From: Alphaproteobacteria bacterium
GTDB taxonomy: Bacteria; Myxococcota_A; UBA796; GCA-2862545
Direction: 5' to 3'
DNA: 18,583 nt
NCBI GenBank assembly: GCA_020632925.1
Contig: JACKER010000068.1
Location: 1 to 18,583 of the forward strand
Shown in pieces: positions 1 through 7,159 of this stretch. The notes under the pieces were generated by a model. The model made no database searches, was not told where the DNA came from, and saw only the letters and a program-made list of their open reading frames with translations. Position 1 is the stretch's first letter; the number at the start of each line of letters is the position of its first letter. Position numbers and translations under genes: made by a program.

Positions 1-639
1 GACCGCAGCTTCCTGAAGCGCCGGTACGCGGACCCCGACGGCGACCTGTGGGAGGCGAAGAGCGGCGCGGACTTCTCGACGCCGGGCGTGGAGCGCTGGC
101 GCGCGGTGGGCAGCTCGGGCGACCGCGACGCGCTGGACGCGGTGCGCGTGGTGGTCCAGACCTCGACGGACTTCACGACGGAGCTCGAGCCGCTGGTGGA
201 CGAGCCCGCGTTGTTCCGCTTCTGGGCCTGGGTGGCGGCGGTGGGGCACGCGCGGGGCTGGCCACACCGGCTCAACGACGTGTTCACCTACGCCGACCCG
301 CTCGACGCCGATCGGTTCGTGTTCGTCCCCTGGGCGATGGAGCGCGCGTTCGATCCGAGCTCGAGCTGGGGGGCGGTCGAGAGCCAGCTCGCGATCCGCT
401 GCCGCTACGAGGAGCCCTGCGACACGCAGATCCGCGCCGCCGTGGCACAGGCGGCCGACGAGCTCGAGCTGCTCGACGTGCCGACGCTCGCGGACACGCT
501 CTTCGCGGTGTCCCAGGACGCCGTCATCGCGGACGTCGCGCGGCCGATCCCGCTGCCCGAGGTGGCCGCCGCCAGGGATCAGCTCCGCGCGCTCACCGTC
601 GCCGCACCCGCGAAGCTCAGGTCCGACCTGGTCCCCTGA
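1..639 (+). CDS. CotH-family protein, C-terminal part (5' truncated by window edge)
   Basis: The frame is open from base 1 to TGA at 637-639, giving 212 residues with no start in the window. CotH proteins are atypical protein kinases first described in spore coats. Homologues in non-sporing bacteria are usually secreted or surface proteins. The visible piece begins with a KRRYADPDGDLWEAK stretch like the family's lysine/arginine-rich region before a Gly-Asp-Leu-(Tyr/Trp) element. Later it has a DVFTYADPLDADRFVFVPWAMERAF segment (residues about 89-112), which matches the family pattern of an Asn/Asp-Tyr block followed by RFVFIPWDLDWAF. The catalytic N-terminal half is not visible, so activity cannot be judged. 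The last 23 bases overlap the end of the convergent AraC gene. Family assignment is fairly confident; substrate is unknown. Confidence 0.72.
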   Translation, partial: DRSFLKRRYADPDGDLWEAKSGADFSTPGVERWRAVGSSGDRDALDAVRVVVQTSTDFTTELEPLVDEPALFRFWAWVAAVGHARGWPHRLNDVFTYADPLDADRFVFVPWAMERAFDPSSSWGAVESQLAIRCRYEEPCDTQIRAAVAQAADELELLDVPTLADTLFAVSQDAVIADVARPIPLPEVAAARDQLRALTVAAPAKLRSDLVP

Positions 640-1342
640 GGGCCTTCCACGCGCTCGGCGTGAGCCCGTGGCGCCGCTGGAACGCCTCGGTGAGCCGGCT
701 GCTCGAGCGGAAGCCGGCGTCGTGCGCGATGGCCGTGAGCGATCGGTCGGCGTGCAGCATCAGCCACTCCGCGCGGTCGAGGCGCCGGCCCTGGACCCAG
801 CGCAGCGGCGGCTCCCCCAACGTCTCGCGGAACGAGCGGGAGAAGTGCGCCGGGCTCATCGCTGCGAGCTTCGCCAGCTCCTCCACCGTCCACGGGTGGT
901 CGAGCGCCGCGCCCACCGCGTCCACCACCCGCCGCAGCCGCTCGTCGTCCACCCACGGCCGGCCGGCCTCGCCGAAGCGACGGACCACGTCGATCAGCTC
1001 GTCGAGGACGGGCTCACCCCGCGCCGCCCGCGCCATGATCCGCGCCTCGTCCGCGTCGAACGGCCGGTGCCCCGCGCGCAGCGGACCGACCCTGGACGCG
1101 AGCGCGTCGGCGTCGAGGTGCACGACGATCTCGGTGACGGGCTCGCTCTCCGTCCAGGAGGTGTGGACCACGCCAGCCGGGATCAGCACCCCGGTCCCGG
1201 GCCCGGAGCGGTAGGTCCCGCCCTCCATCGCGAGCACGACCTCGCCGGTCAGCAGCAGGCCCAGCTCGACCGTGGCGTGCACCGCGTCCTTCGGGCCCTG
1301 CATCCACGGACCCATCGTCCGCTGGCTGGCCGCTCGTAGCAT
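617..1342 (-). CDS. AraC-family transcriptional regulator with N-terminal cupin domain
   Basis: The product is a 241-residue one-component regulator. Residues about 20-90 form a cupin-like sensor with the pattern GEVVLAMEGGTYRSGPGTGVLIPAGVVHTSW, typical of AraC_binding domains that bind small ligands. Residues about 145-238 form the double helix-turn-helix (WTVEELAKLAAMSPAHFSR..., then SLTAIAHDAGFRSSSRLTEAFQRRHGLTPSAW). I chose the ATG at 1342-1340 because a GGAG lies 6-7 nt upstream. The frame stays open further upstream, but the extra peptide is low-complexity and would cover the promoter of the divergent lipoprotein gene. The two divergent starts are 91 bp apart, so it may control that lipoprotein and itself. 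The 3' end overlaps the convergent CotH-like gene by 23 bp. The ligand is unknown. Confidence 0.9.
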   Translation of the reverse strand: MLRAASQRTMGPWMQGPKDAVHATVELGLLLTGEVVLAMEGGTYRSGPGTGVLIPAGVVHTSWTESEPVTEIVVHLDADALASRVGPLRAGHRPFDADEARIMARAARGEPVLDELIDVVRRFGEAGRPWVDDERLRRVVDAVGAALDHPWTVEELAKLAAMSPAHFSRSFRETLGEPPLRWVQGRRLDRAEWLMLHADRSLTAIAHDAGFRSSSRLTEAFQRRHGLTPSAWKALRGPGRT

Positions 1343-1433
1343 CCCGAGCTCCGCAGGATCCGGAAGGACTTCGGCACGGGCGCGGAAGGAGCCGGATCGT
1401 CGAAGGCTTACCCCTGAGTCCGGAGGCCGTCCA

Positions 1434-2054
1434 ATGCCGTTGCTGTCGCTCCTGGGGCTGATCGGGTGCACCGACCCCACCTCGCTCTCCACCACCACCG
1501 ACACGGACACCGGGTCCTGGGTCACCACCTCGCAGATGTGCACCGAGCCGCCGCGGAAGAGCGCGTGCGACAACCAGGCGTCCATCGTGCAGGGCCACGC
1601 GCACGTGCCCGACGGCGTCGGTCCGACGACCGGGACGCTCGTGATCGCGATGATGCACGCCGCCATGGGGGACCCCGACACCGGCGGCCACCCGCACTGG
1701 CTGTGGACCTTCCCGGACGTGGACCTGTCCGAGCCGGTGCCGTTCCGCGTCGACATGTGCGAGGGGAACGCGATCATGTGGAGCGAGGAGAACTGCGGGT
1801 TCAACCTCATCGCTCTCCTCGACACGAACGGCGACAACGGGCTCGCGGGCCCGGCGATGTACCACCCGGCTGTGGGCGAGCCGGCGACGCTGGTGCCGTT
1901 CGACCTGTCCTGCCACGCCGAGGGCGCCACCTGCCTCGGGACGCTGGAGCTGGACTGCACCGACGGGGACGACTGCCTGCAGACGGCCTCCCCCGGCATG
2001 TGCACCTGCGCCGAGGACACGTGCGAGAGCGAGGCCGCGATCTGCGAACCGTAG
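1434..2054 (+). CDS. Cysteine-rich lipoprotein of unknown function
   Basis: The product is a 206-residue predicted lipoprotein. It starts at ATG 1434 with GGAGG at 1422-1426. The first residues MPLLSLLGLIGC end in a good lipobox (LIGC, Cys12), but the signal is very short and has no basic residue. A Thr/Asp linker (TTTDTDTG, about 21-27) follows. The mature part has twelve more Cys: C36, C45, C109, C121, C160, C167, C175, C181, C190, C192, C197 and C204. The C-terminal 47 residues are especially Cys-dense, so disulfides in the envelope are likely. A central GHPHW and an LDTNGDNG segment (129-136) are Asp/Asn-rich and could bind calcium, which is a guess. I do not recognise the family. It is divergent from the AraC regulator, which may control it. 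Confidence 0.82.
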   Translation: MPLLSLLGLIGCTDPTSLSTTTDTDTGSWVTTSQMCTEPPRKSACDNQASIVQGHAHVPDGVGPTTGTLVIAMMHAAMGDPDTGGHPHWLWTFPDVDLSEPVPFRVDMCEGNAIMWSEENCGFNLIALLDTNGDNGLAGPAMYHPAVGEPATLVPFDLSCHAEGATCLGTLELDCTDGDDCLQTASPGMCTCAEDTCESEAAICEP

Positions 2055-2143
2055 AGGACGAAGGATCCAATAGGATTACTATCATTTCGAATAGTTTCGC
2101 TATTCGTCATGAAAGATCTACAACCAGAGACACGTAGAGGACG
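2050..2143 (+). repeat. 11-bp direct repeats bracketing an AT-rich islet
   Basis: CGTAGAGGACG occurs perfectly at 2050-2060 and 2133-2143. The first copy contains the stop codon of the lipoprotein gene (TAG 2052-2054). The 72 bases between the copies have about 36% GC in an otherwise about 70% GC window. The geometry resembles a target-site duplication or a deletion/slippage footprint, but no terminal inverted repeats were found at the islet ends. Confidence 0.7.
2061..2132. other. 72-bp AT-rich intergenic islet with stem-loop
   Basis: This segment has 26 G/C out of 72. It contains a perfect 7-bp inverted repeat, CGAATAG at 2088-2094 and CTATTCG at 2100-2106, with a 5-nt loop. Beyond a 2-nt internal mismatch, CAT (2083-2085) can pair with ATG (2109-2111). 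There is no T-run after it, so it is not a classical intrinsic terminator. It could be an operator, a promoter/UP-like region for the downstream gene, or a small inserted element. Confidence 0.5.
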
Positions 2144-2190
2144 CACCGACACGCGAGGCGTGGCGGCACACCCGTTTCTCTGGAGAAGCC

Positions 2191-4551
2191 TTGTCCTCCC
2201 TCGTCCTTCTGTTGGCCAGCCAGGCCCTTGCTCTCGATTGCGCAGGCCTCGATCCCGATCTCTGCGCGGCCGCCAACGCCGCCGCCGACCAGATCAACGC
2301 CGCCGCCGGCCAGGTGATCTTCCGCGACGACCACCCCAACAGCTCCAAGCGCCCGTACTACCTCTACCTCCGCTTCGAGCAGTACGCGTACGCCCGAGCG
2401 CAGGCCGAGTGCGGCGCGCTGCCCTTCCACATCGACGGCACCATCGGCGGCTACTGGGCCCAGCCTCGTCGGTGGACGGGGATCTGGGGCGATCTGGATG
2501 GCTCCTACGGCGGCACCATCCCCGACGGCACCTGGAGCGGCAGCCGCTACATGGGCACGTTCGAGGGCGATGTCGAGCACCGGATGGGCGTGTACCGGGC
2601 AACGGCCTCGGGTACCGACATGTGGATGGATCGGCAGGAGGGCTACGGCGGCGGCGTCAAGCGTTGGTTCGACAGCACCACCGGGTACATCGCGAACCTC
2701 TACGGAACCTGCCAGGCGCCCGCACCCGAGGTCGTGCCCGACGCCTACGAGGTGATCGGGAACACGGCGTTCGTCGCGGGTATGCCCGGCCACGGTGGCC
2801 CGGAGGTGGTGACGCCCGACGGGCTGTTCGCCAACGACCCCGACGGGCCCGATCTCCGCGTGGTCGGCATCGCGGGCTGTCCCGAGACCGAAGCGCCGTT
2901 CGGAGCCTATTGCACCACCGCACTGGGCGGTCTGCTGTACGTCGAGGAGGACGGGGCCTTCGCCTACCTGCCTCCGGCCGGGGCCGACGTCGGCACGACC
3001 GACAGCTTCGAGGTGCTCGTCGAGCACGTCGACGGCAGCGCCCGCGCCACCTCGCTCGTGGAGCTGACCTCGAGGGCTCGGGTCTGGTACGTCGAGGCGG
3101 GGAGCTCCGGGGACGGTCGTGCCGACTTCCCCGCAGGCTCTCTGGCCGAGATCGCCGACCAGGTGGACGCGGGCGACATCGTCTATATCGGGGGCATGGT
3201 CGACGCGGGCCAGGGCGTGTCGGTCGAGGGCGATGTCCAGCTGCTGGGCGGCGACGCTCCGCTCATCGTCGACGTGGACCTGAACGGGGTCCCCGGGCCG
3301 GTCCACCTCCCCATGTGGTTCACCGGGGGCGGCCTGGTCGCCAACGGCGTCCCCCTGGTCACGCTGAACACCGACGGCGTCCCGGGCTCCGTGCACCTCC
3401 AGAGCCTCGAGATCATGGGAGACAGCGGACCCGGCCTGGTGGCGGTCGAGGGCGCGCAGCCGGCGTCCGTGAGCCTCCAGCAGCTGCAGATCGGCGCGAC
3501 CGGGACCATCGTCCAGGTCCACCAGCCCGCGTGGTCCGTGCCGGGCACGAGCGAGGTCCTGCTGCAGGAGGTCCTGATGGGCGGCGCGATCCGCCCCTTC
3601 GACCTCGATCACGCAGGCCAGGGCGACCTGTACGTCCGGATGACCGACATCGACGCCGACACCTGGGGTGCCTCCGCCAGCACGGTTCGCTCGACGGACG
3701 AGGCCCACCTGACGGTCGAGATCCTGCGGTCGCGGCTCTACGGCGCCAGCGGGTTCGACCTGCAGCTCTCGGGTGCGTCGCAGACCCGCTTCGGGATGTC
3801 CGAGGTCGAAGGGATCTGGGAGGGTGACCTCGTGGCCGCCTCCACGATGGACGACGCTCGGCTGGAGGTGGCCACCCCCACCACGCTGCTGGACGTCGGC
3901 GGGACGGCGTTCGGCTTCGAGATCCTCGACGCCTCCCACGTGTCGCTGACGCTCGATCAGACCATGGTGGGCGCGGGCGGCCAGGTGCTGCGCGTCGAGA
4001 ACGGCGTGTACCCCAACCTGGTAGACGCGGGCTTCGACAGCTACGTCACGAACTCCACGCTCTTCGCGGCCGGCGCGAACCATCGACCGGGGATCGAGCT
4101 CACGGGCTCCTTCGCCGCCCCCTTCACCGGCCGGACCCGCCTCGCGATGGGAGGCAACGAGCTGTACTACGACGGGCCCACCGACATGCCGGTGGTGCAG
4201 GTCCTCGGGGGTGAGCGCGCGGACACGGCCGTCACGATGGTGGACAACCAGCTGGACGCCTCGGGGCGCATGGCGCACGTGGACGTGCGGACCGAGTCGC
4301 ACAGCAGCGAGCTGTGTCTCGACTTCACGAGCAACGAGGTGTACGGCGGCGGGACGGTCCACCTCCAGCAGACGAGCGGCTCGATGTTCGGCATCGCCGG
4401 CCTCCCGGGGAGCGGGACCGATCCCTGGCAGATCGAGGGCTACCTCCAGTCGGTGAACTGGGGAGCCCGGATCGACGTCGAGCGCTACGGACCGGGCGTG
4501 GTCGTCGACTACGGCGGCGTCGGGTCCTGCGAGCTGCCCACCTACCCGTGA
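2191..4551 (+). CDS. Secreted protein with cadherin/VCBS-like domain and parallel beta-helix
   Basis: The product is 786 residues. It starts at TTG 2191 with GGAGAAG at 2182-2188. The N-terminus MSSLVLLLASQALALDC is a short, uncharged signal peptide with a likely cleavage after ALA. Residues about 17-173 form a Cys-containing module with repeated Trp/Gly/Asp elements (GIWGDLDGSYGGTIPDGTW). Residues about 184-278 match a cadherin-like/VCBS fold: a DAYEV start, GLFANDPDGPDLRVVG, and GGLLYVEEDGAFAYLPPAG...GTTDSFEVLV. From about 298 (RVWYVEAGSSGDGRADFPAGSL...DIVYIGG) to the end, the short repeating strands look like a right-handed parallel beta-helix (pectin-lyase-like). No lyase catalytic residues could be assigned, so I call it a surface or extracellular structural/adhesive protein rather than an enzyme. 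It ends 9 bp from the convergent nucleotidase gene. Confidence 0.8.
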   Translation: MSSLVLLLASQALALDCAGLDPDLCAAANAAADQINAAAGQVIFRDDHPNSSKRPYYLYLRFEQYAYARAQAECGALPFHIDGTIGGYWAQPRRWTGIWGDLDGSYGGTIPDGTWSGSRYMGTFEGDVEHRMGVYRATASGTDMWMDRQEGYGGGVKRWFDSTTGYIANLYGTCQAPAPEVVPDAYEVIGNTAFVAGMPGHGGPEVVTPDGLFANDPDGPDLRVVGIAGCPETEAPFGAYCTTALGGLLYVEEDGAFAYLPPAGADVGTTDSFEVLVEHVDGSARATSLVELTSRARVWYVEAGSSGDGRADFPAGSLAEIADQVDAGDIVYIGGMVDAGQGVSVEGDVQLLGGDAPLIVDVDLNGVPGPVHLPMWFTGGGLVANGVPLVTLNTDGVPGSVHLQSLEIMGDSGPGLVAVEGAQPASVSLQQLQIGATGTIVQVHQPAWSVPGTSEVLLQEVLMGGAIRPFDLDHAGQGDLYVRMTDIDADTWGASASTVRSTDEAHLTVEILRSRLYGASGFDLQLSGASQTRFGMSEVEGIWEGDLVAASTMDDARLEVATPTTLLDVGGTAFGFEILDASHVSLTLDQTMVGAGGQVLRVENGVYPNLVDAGFDSYVTNSTLFAAGANHRPGIELTGSFAAPFTGRTRLAMGGNELYYDGPTDMPVVQVLGGERADTAVTMVDNQLDASGRMAHVDVRTESHSSELCLDFTSNEVYGGGTVHLQQTSGSMFGIAGLPGSGTDPWQIEGYLQSVNWGARIDVERYGPGVVVDYGGVGSCELPTYP

Positions 4552-4560
4552 GCTCGCCGC

Positions 4561-5547
4561 CTACCTGAGGACGGCGCGGACGGCGGCCAGCACGTGGTCG
4601 TGGAGCGCGGCATTGGTCGCCACGACACCCGAGTTGTTCGCCAGTCCGCGCCCGAGCGAGAAGTCGAGCGCACGGCCGTTGATGTCCGTCACCTTGCCGC
4701 CCGCCTCGGTGATCACGCGGTACCCCGCCGCGTGGTCCCAGATCTTCTCGACGTAGTCCTTGCGGGTGGGGAGGCGGAGGTAGATGTCCGCGTCTCCCCG
4801 CGCGACCGCGGCGTACTTCGCCTGGCTGTCCATGCGGACCGGGGCGCCGCCGAGACGCAGCAGCTCGGCCACGCGGGCGCTCTCGTCCTGCGCGGTGTGC
4901 CCGCTCTCGACCGACTCCGTCAGGCGCGCGCGGCTCGGGTCCGCGATGTCGCTGACGTGGAGCCGCTCGTGGCCGTCGTGCTCGAGCGTCCGCCACCAGG
5001 CGCCCTCGCCCTTCACCGCGACGAAGATGCAGCCCTTGTCGCCGTCCGGCTTCGACGCGTCGTGCGGGAGGTTGGGGCAGCCGAGCACGCCCATCACCAC
5101 CTCGCCGTCCTCGATCAGGGCGAGCGCCACGGCGTACTGCTCGAGGCGGAGGAAGCCCTTGGTGCCGTCGATCGGGTCCAGGCACCAGTGGGTCCCCTTG
5201 GGGCCGCCGCCGTAGATGCCGTAGTCGATCGCCTTGATGACCTCGTCGTCGGTCATGTCGGGCAGGACACTGCGCGTCAGGTCCATGACCTTCGTGCGGA
5301 GCAGGAGGTTGTCGGGGTCGCGGAGCGCGTGCGCGTCCTCCTCGCCCACCATCGGGATGTCGGGGAACTCCCTGGACAGCAGGTGCCCGACCACGGCCTG
5401 GGCGCCGAAGTCCGCGACCGTCACCGGGGACTTGTCGCCCTTCTGCAGCGTGCTGCCGGCCACCAGCCGATCCTGCACCGCGCGGCAGAGGCGCGAGGCC
5501 TTCACCACCGCGTCCACCGCCGCCGCGCGCTCCCGTTCGTAGGCCAT
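4561..5547 (-). CDS. 3'(2'),5'-bisphosphate nucleotidase (CysQ/HAL2-like), inositol monophosphatase superfamily
   Basis: The product is 328 residues. Members of this family remove the 3'-phosphate from PAP/PAPS, by-products of sulfate assimilation and sulfotransfer, in a Mg-dependent and Li-sensitive reaction in the cytosol. Superfamily motifs are all present: KSPVTVADFGAQ (39-50), the metal-binding VGEED (67-71), WCLDPIDGTKGFL (121-133) with metal ligands Asp124 and Asp127, and the second site IWDHAAGYRVITEAGGKVTD (269-288) with Asp271. The WCLDPIDGTKGFLR form and the length resemble yeast HAL2 and plant SAL1 more than short bacterial CysQ. The ATG at 5547-5545 has GGAGG about 5 nt upstream. 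It lies 31 bp downstream of the sulfatase-like gene on the same strand and is probably co-transcribed, which fits a shared link to sulfate esters. Confidence 0.92.
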   Translation of the reverse strand: MAYERERAAAVDAVVKASRLCRAVQDRLVAGSTLQKGDKSPVTVADFGAQAVVGHLLSREFPDIPMVGEEDAHALRDPDNLLLRTKVMDLTRSVLPDMTDDEVIKAIDYGIYGGGPKGTHWCLDPIDGTKGFLRLEQYAVALALIEDGEVVMGVLGCPNLPHDASKPDGDKGCIFVAVKGEGAWWRTLEHDGHERLHVSDIADPSRARLTESVESGHTAQDESARVAELLRLGGAPVRMDSQAKYAAVARGDADIYLRLPTRKDYVEKIWDHAAGYRVITEAGGKVTDINGRALDFSLGRGLANNSGVVATNAALHDHVLAAVRAVLR

Positions 5548-5578
5548 CGGGTCCTCCGGGCGGCGACGTAACCGTCCC

Positions 5579-6916
5579 CTACCGGGAGTCCAAGCCCTTG
5601 GGCCAGTGGACGTCGAACTCGGGGACCAGCGGCTCGAGCAATCGCGCCCGGTCGTGCAGCAGCCCCCAGAGCTCCTGGGCCTTCGGGTCGTCGGCGTCGA
5701 ACCGATCGTGGAGCTCCTTCGGATCGTCGCGCCGGTTCCACATGCCGACGGTGCCGTCGTCCATGTCGAACACCATCTTCCAGTCGCCGTCCACGACCGA
5801 GACCTGCGGCCCCTCCCTCGCGACGGTGGCGGCGTACCGCGGGCGTCCGGAGGGCGCGGTGCCGAGGACGTAGCCCATCAGGCCCTCCTCCTGCTCCATG
5901 TCCGCGCCGAGCGCCTGCAGCACGGTGGGGACGTAGTCGACGGCGTGGGTCGGGCCGCTCCAGGCCATCGGCTGCAGCCCACCGCCGACGAAGGCGAGGA
6001 ACGCGTCGCCCTCCTCGGCGTTCAGCCCATAGGCGTGGGCCTGCTCGCCGTGCTCGAAGAACTGCTCGCCGTGGTCGTTCCAGATCACCACGAGCGTGTC
6101 GTCGAGGAAGCCCTCGTCGGTGAGGACCTGCCAGCGCGCGGCGAGCTGGTCGTCCATGTAGTGGAGCTCGCCCGAGTACCGTCCCTCCAACACCTGCACG
6201 AGCAGCTGCTGCTCCTCGTCGGACATGCTCGGCCACTGGCGGGTCACGTCGTACTGGCCGGACTGCGTGTCGAGCTCCCAGCCGGGGATGTCGGGGAACG
6301 GGTTGTACTCGACGGGGGGCGTGTACGGCGGGTGGGGCTCGACGAGATGGACCTGGAGGTACCAGCGACGGTCGTCGCCCTGGTCGCGCCAGCGCCGCAG
6401 CGTGTCGATGCCCTGGTCCATCAGCGCGCCGGTGTTCCCCGTGAGGCGACGCTCGAACTCGTCGATGCCCTCGACGTTGTTCCAGGTGTCGGAGAGCCAG
6501 TCGTTGCTGGAGACGAGCGCCGAGTGGAAGCCCATGCGGCCGAGGCGCGTGGCGAGCGTGCCCTGGTGCGCCGGGAGCGGTGCGCGGGTGGAGTTCGACA
6601 GCTTCGGGTAGAAGCCGGTCTCCTCCATGAGCTGGCCGCGGTGGGTGCAGCTCGTGGAGGCGAACGTCCAGTTGCTGCACTGGAGGTGGTCGTCGAGCAC
6701 GACGCCGGAGGCCATCAGGGACGCGAGGAACGGGGTCCGCACGACGCCGTCGGTGGCCCAGCGGTCGATGTGGTCGCGGCGGGTGGTGTCGATCGAGATG
6801 ACCAGCAGGTTGCGGGGCGGGTGGTCGAACACGAGGGCCGCGTCGCCCTCGGGGGGTGTCCGCTCGACGAGGGGCTCGGTCGGTCCGGTACAGGCCAGCG
6901 CCGCCAGCAAGATCAC
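5579..6916 (-). CDS. Sulfatase-like hydrolase, predicted lipoprotein
   Basis: The product is 445 residues of the alkaline phosphatase/sulfatase superfamily. I chose GTG at 6916-6914, because GGAGG lies 5 nt upstream and the protein then begins (M)ILLAALAC, a minimal lipoprotein signal with Cys9. The longer open frame from 7000 would run into the upstream tandem repeats. Metal-binding residues are visible: NLLVISIDTTRRDH (Asp43) and VVIWNDHGEQFFEHG (Asp281, His282). The usual nucleophile motif C/S-x-P-x-R is replaced by SCTHR (89-93), without the proline, so formylglycine maturation is uncertain. Substrate could be a sulfate or phosphate ester. It is followed after 31 bp by a PAP phosphatase. 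A mature envelope or outer-membrane location is inferred from the lipobox, whose -3 Ala is not ideal. Confidence 0.85.
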   Translation of the reverse strand: MILLAALACTGPTEPLVERTPPEGDAALVFDHPPRNLLVISIDTTRRDHIDRWATDGVVRTPFLASLMASGVVLDDHLQCSNWTFASTSCTHRGQLMEETGFYPKLSNSTRAPLPAHQGTLATRLGRMGFHSALVSSNDWLSDTWNNVEGIDEFERRLTGNTGALMDQGIDTLRRWRDQGDDRRWYLQVHLVEPHPPYTPPVEYNPFPDIPGWELDTQSGQYDVTRQWPSMSDEEQQLLVQVLEGRYSGELHYMDDQLAARWQVLTDEGFLDDTLVVIWNDHGEQFFEHGEQAHAYGLNAEEGDAFLAFVGGGLQPMAWSGPTHAVDYVPTVLQALGADMEQEEGLMGYVLGTAPSGRPRYAATVAREGPQVSVVDGDWKMVFDMDDGTVGMWNRRDDPKELHDRFDADDPKAQELWGLLHDRARLLEPLVPEFDVHWPKGLDSR

Positions 6917-6956
6917 GTCGACCTCCGGGGACCACGTAGCCCGATCGGAGCGCCGG

Positions 6957-7098
6957 GGATGCCCGGGCATGGTGCCCCGTATGCAACACGCGGGATGCAC
7001 TTCCGGAGGGATGCCCGGGCATGGTGCCCCTCATGCAACACGCCGGGTGCACATCGCCGGGGATGCCCGGGCATGGTGCCCCGTCTGCAACACGCCGG
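6957..7098 (+). repeat. Three tandem 52-bp repeats with a 12-bp palindrome
   Basis: Units start at 6957, 7009 and 7061, an exact 52-bp period. The third is cut after about 38 bp, where the heptamer array begins. Every unit carries GGATGCCCGGGCATGGTGCC, then a CCCC and a TGCAACACGC segment. The palindrome ATGCCCGGGCAT is identical in all three. The flanks can extend the stem (CGGGG with CCCCG in units 1 and 3; AGGG with CCCT in unit 2), leaving GGTG as a bulge. Because 52 is not a multiple of 3, each unit is read in a different frame, which argues against coding. 52 bp is close to five helical turns, so the palindromes face the same side of the DNA. Confidence 0.92.
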
Positions 7099-7147
7099 AG
7101 CCTGTAGCCTGAAGCCTGTAGCCTGAAGCCCGTAGCCCGTAGCCCAC
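7099..7147 (+). repeat. Heptamer array, seven 7-bp units
   Basis: Seven contiguous units follow a consensus AGCC(T/C)G(T/A): two alternating AGCCTGT/AGCCTGA pairs, two AGCCCGT units and a final AGCCCAC. The array abuts the 52-bp repeats directly and stops 12 bp before the GMC oxidoreductase stop codon (on the minus strand). It is a simple sequence repeat able to change in copy number by slippage. Confidence 0.92.
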
Positions 7148-7159
7148 AGGTCCCTTCGA

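Larger units (their letters stand above)
6917..7159. other. 243-bp intergenic region between sulfatase and GMC genes, filled with repeats
   Basis: This gap between two minus-strand genes has no credible gene. It is occupied almost wholly by a 52-bp tandem repeat (three units) and a heptamer array, annotated separately. Only about 40 bp immediately before the sulfatase start (6917-6956) is non-repetitive and would have to hold its promoter. There, a minus-strand TACGTG at 6938-6933 is a weak -10 candidate. Confidence 0.7.

Noticed and set aside
1343..2152. Long N-terminal extension of the AraC regulator (to a 511-residue protein)
   Set aside because: The added part is Ser/Pro-rich and antisense to the lipoprotein gene. 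An SD-supported ATG exists at 1342.
2107..4362. 751-codon minus-strand open frame opposite the secreted beta-helix gene
   Set aside because: It is rich in His/Arg/Val without recognisable domains, and the plus-strand frame has a signal peptide, SD and domain motifs.
6917..7000. Upstream ATG at 7000 as the sulfatase start
   Set aside because: It would translate the tandem repeat and push the lipobox to an internal position. GTG 6916 has GGAGG at 5 nt and gives a signal peptide.
6957..7098. CRISPR array
   Set aside because: The units are directly tandem with similar, not unique, intervening bases. There are only three copies, and no cas gene is nearby.
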